Positions 63,673-64,000 of a stretch of DNA of 64,000 nt are shown here, piece by piece. Positions within the stretch are counted from its first letter, which is position 1, and the number at the start of each line of letters is the position of its first letter. The translations under genes and the position numbers were made by a program. This DNA comes from JANSWY01 sp965243755 (lineage in GTDB: Bacteria > Bacteroidota > Bacteroidia > Cytophagales > Cyclobacteriaceae): assembly GCA_965243755.1 (NCBI GenBank), contig CBDEVW010000001.1:417212-481211 (forward strand). Reading direction: 5' to 3'. The notes under the pieces were generated by a model that had not been told where the DNA came from, made no database searches, and saw only the letters and a program-made list of their open reading frames with translations.

Positions 63673-64000
63673 TCATCTTAGATCCAGCAGAATTTTTCCG
63701 GTTCTTCCAGGTTGTTGCGCATGCTTTAGTGCAGATTTAATATCATCAAGTGGATAGGTTGCCTCCACATCTAGTTGCAATTCATTTTTCGACAATAGTG
63801 TCAGCACTTCTTTAGTGACATTTAATCGCTCTTCTTTGGGCAGTCCGGCAATCCAGGATGACAACCAAAATCCCCTGACTGTTAAGTTCTTAAAAATCAT
63901 CAGCCCATTATTGAGTACTGAAGGCTTTAAACTTAACAACCCAAAAACCATCATCACTCCATTGTTTGCCAATGTCTCCATAGCTCTGGTCCCTACCTCA
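63673..64000 (-). CDS. Zinc-type alcohol dehydrogenase/enoyl reductase family protein, 3' part
   Basis: The frame stays open to the right edge of the window, so the 5' part lies outside; the ATG at 63981 is internal. About 109 residues are visible: the end of the Rossmann half (GVMMVFGLLSL) and the C-terminal catalytic-domain helices. The segment LTVRGFWLSSWIAGL resembles trans-2-enoyl-CoA reductases of the MECR/ETR type within the MDR superfamily, and PLDDIKSALKHAQQPGRTGKILLDL is the usual MDR C-terminus. The exact substrate is not decidable from this part. Confidence 0.8.
   Translation of the reverse strand, partial: EVGTRAMETLANNGVMMVFGLLSLKPSVLNNGLMIFKNLTVRGFWLSSWIAGLPKEERLNVTKEVLTLLSKNELQLDVEATYPLDDIKSALKHAQQPGRTGKILLDLR

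Overview
The window looks like a chromosomal segment of a Bacteroidota bacterium, most likely a marine-type Cytophagales relative. This is an inference from several features: secreted proteases with type IX secretion C-terminal sorting domains, LytS/LytTR two-component pairs, a propeller-type sensor kinase, a fused SecDF, a DUF2723 membrane protein, a CrtD-like carotenoid desaturase, moderate-to-low GC, and -7 boxes of the Bacteroidota form TAnnTTTG. No rRNA, tRNA, insertion sequence, prophage or CRISPR array was seen.

Layout. At 1-0.8 kb is the 3' end of a glycosidase gene. From 0.8 to 16 kb there is a signalling-rich stretch: an orphan membrane histidine kinase, two LytS-LytTR pairs, and an operon of a giant propeller kinase with two tandem response regulator/SpoIIE-like proteins whose phosphatase motifs are degenerate. 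Among these sit an exported extradiol dioxygenase, a retropepsin-like protein, a CRP-like protein, a lipase-like hydrolase and an acetyltransferase. From 16 to 24 kb are central metabolism genes: PEP carboxylase, pyrroline-5-carboxylate dehydrogenase, a YjjG-type HAD phosphatase with an ArsR-type regulator, and an M19 dipeptidase. From 24 to 34.5 kb lies a block of secreted proteins: a subtilase, an M57-like lipoprotein metalloprotease, a trypsin-like protease, a duplicated-domain secreted protein, a tail-fibre-like protein and a lipoprotein. From 34.8 to 36 kb is a membrane zinc-ribbon protein followed by the only gene-free stretch above 300 bp, which holds two different tandem repeats.

From 36 to 41.5 kb a divergent cluster encodes kynurenine catabolism: kmo, kynU and 3-hydroxyanthranilate dioxygenase on one side, an aldehyde dehydrogenase and an atypical SDR on the other. 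Next come a carotenoid desaturase, an MltF-type lytic transglycosylase, an alpha/beta hydrolase and dxs. Dxs and the desaturase both belong to isoprenoid/carotenoid supply. From 48 to 54 kb are housekeeping genes in tightly packed strings (scpA, a flippase-like protein, ndk, nrnA, two FKBP lipoproteins, rdgB, udk). From 54 to 60.7 kb are a small secreted or membrane peptide gene, secDF and a DUF2723 protein. The window ends with a Rieske-glutamate synthase fusion, a serine-rich outer-membrane-type protein, a small DUF2892 protein and the 3' part of a zinc-type dehydrogenase gene.

The points most worth following are the 120-residue peptide gene before secDF (C-terminus rich in Pro and ending Pro-stop, followed by two hairpins), which resembles the layout of Sec-monitoring arrest peptides; the six-unit 22-bp tandem repeat at 35.7-35.9 kb; the Rieske-GltB-type fusion; the paired degenerate SpoIIE regulators; and the SDR lacking Tyr-x-x-x-Lys inside the kynurenine cluster. 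All functional calls rest on reading motifs by eye, without database searches.
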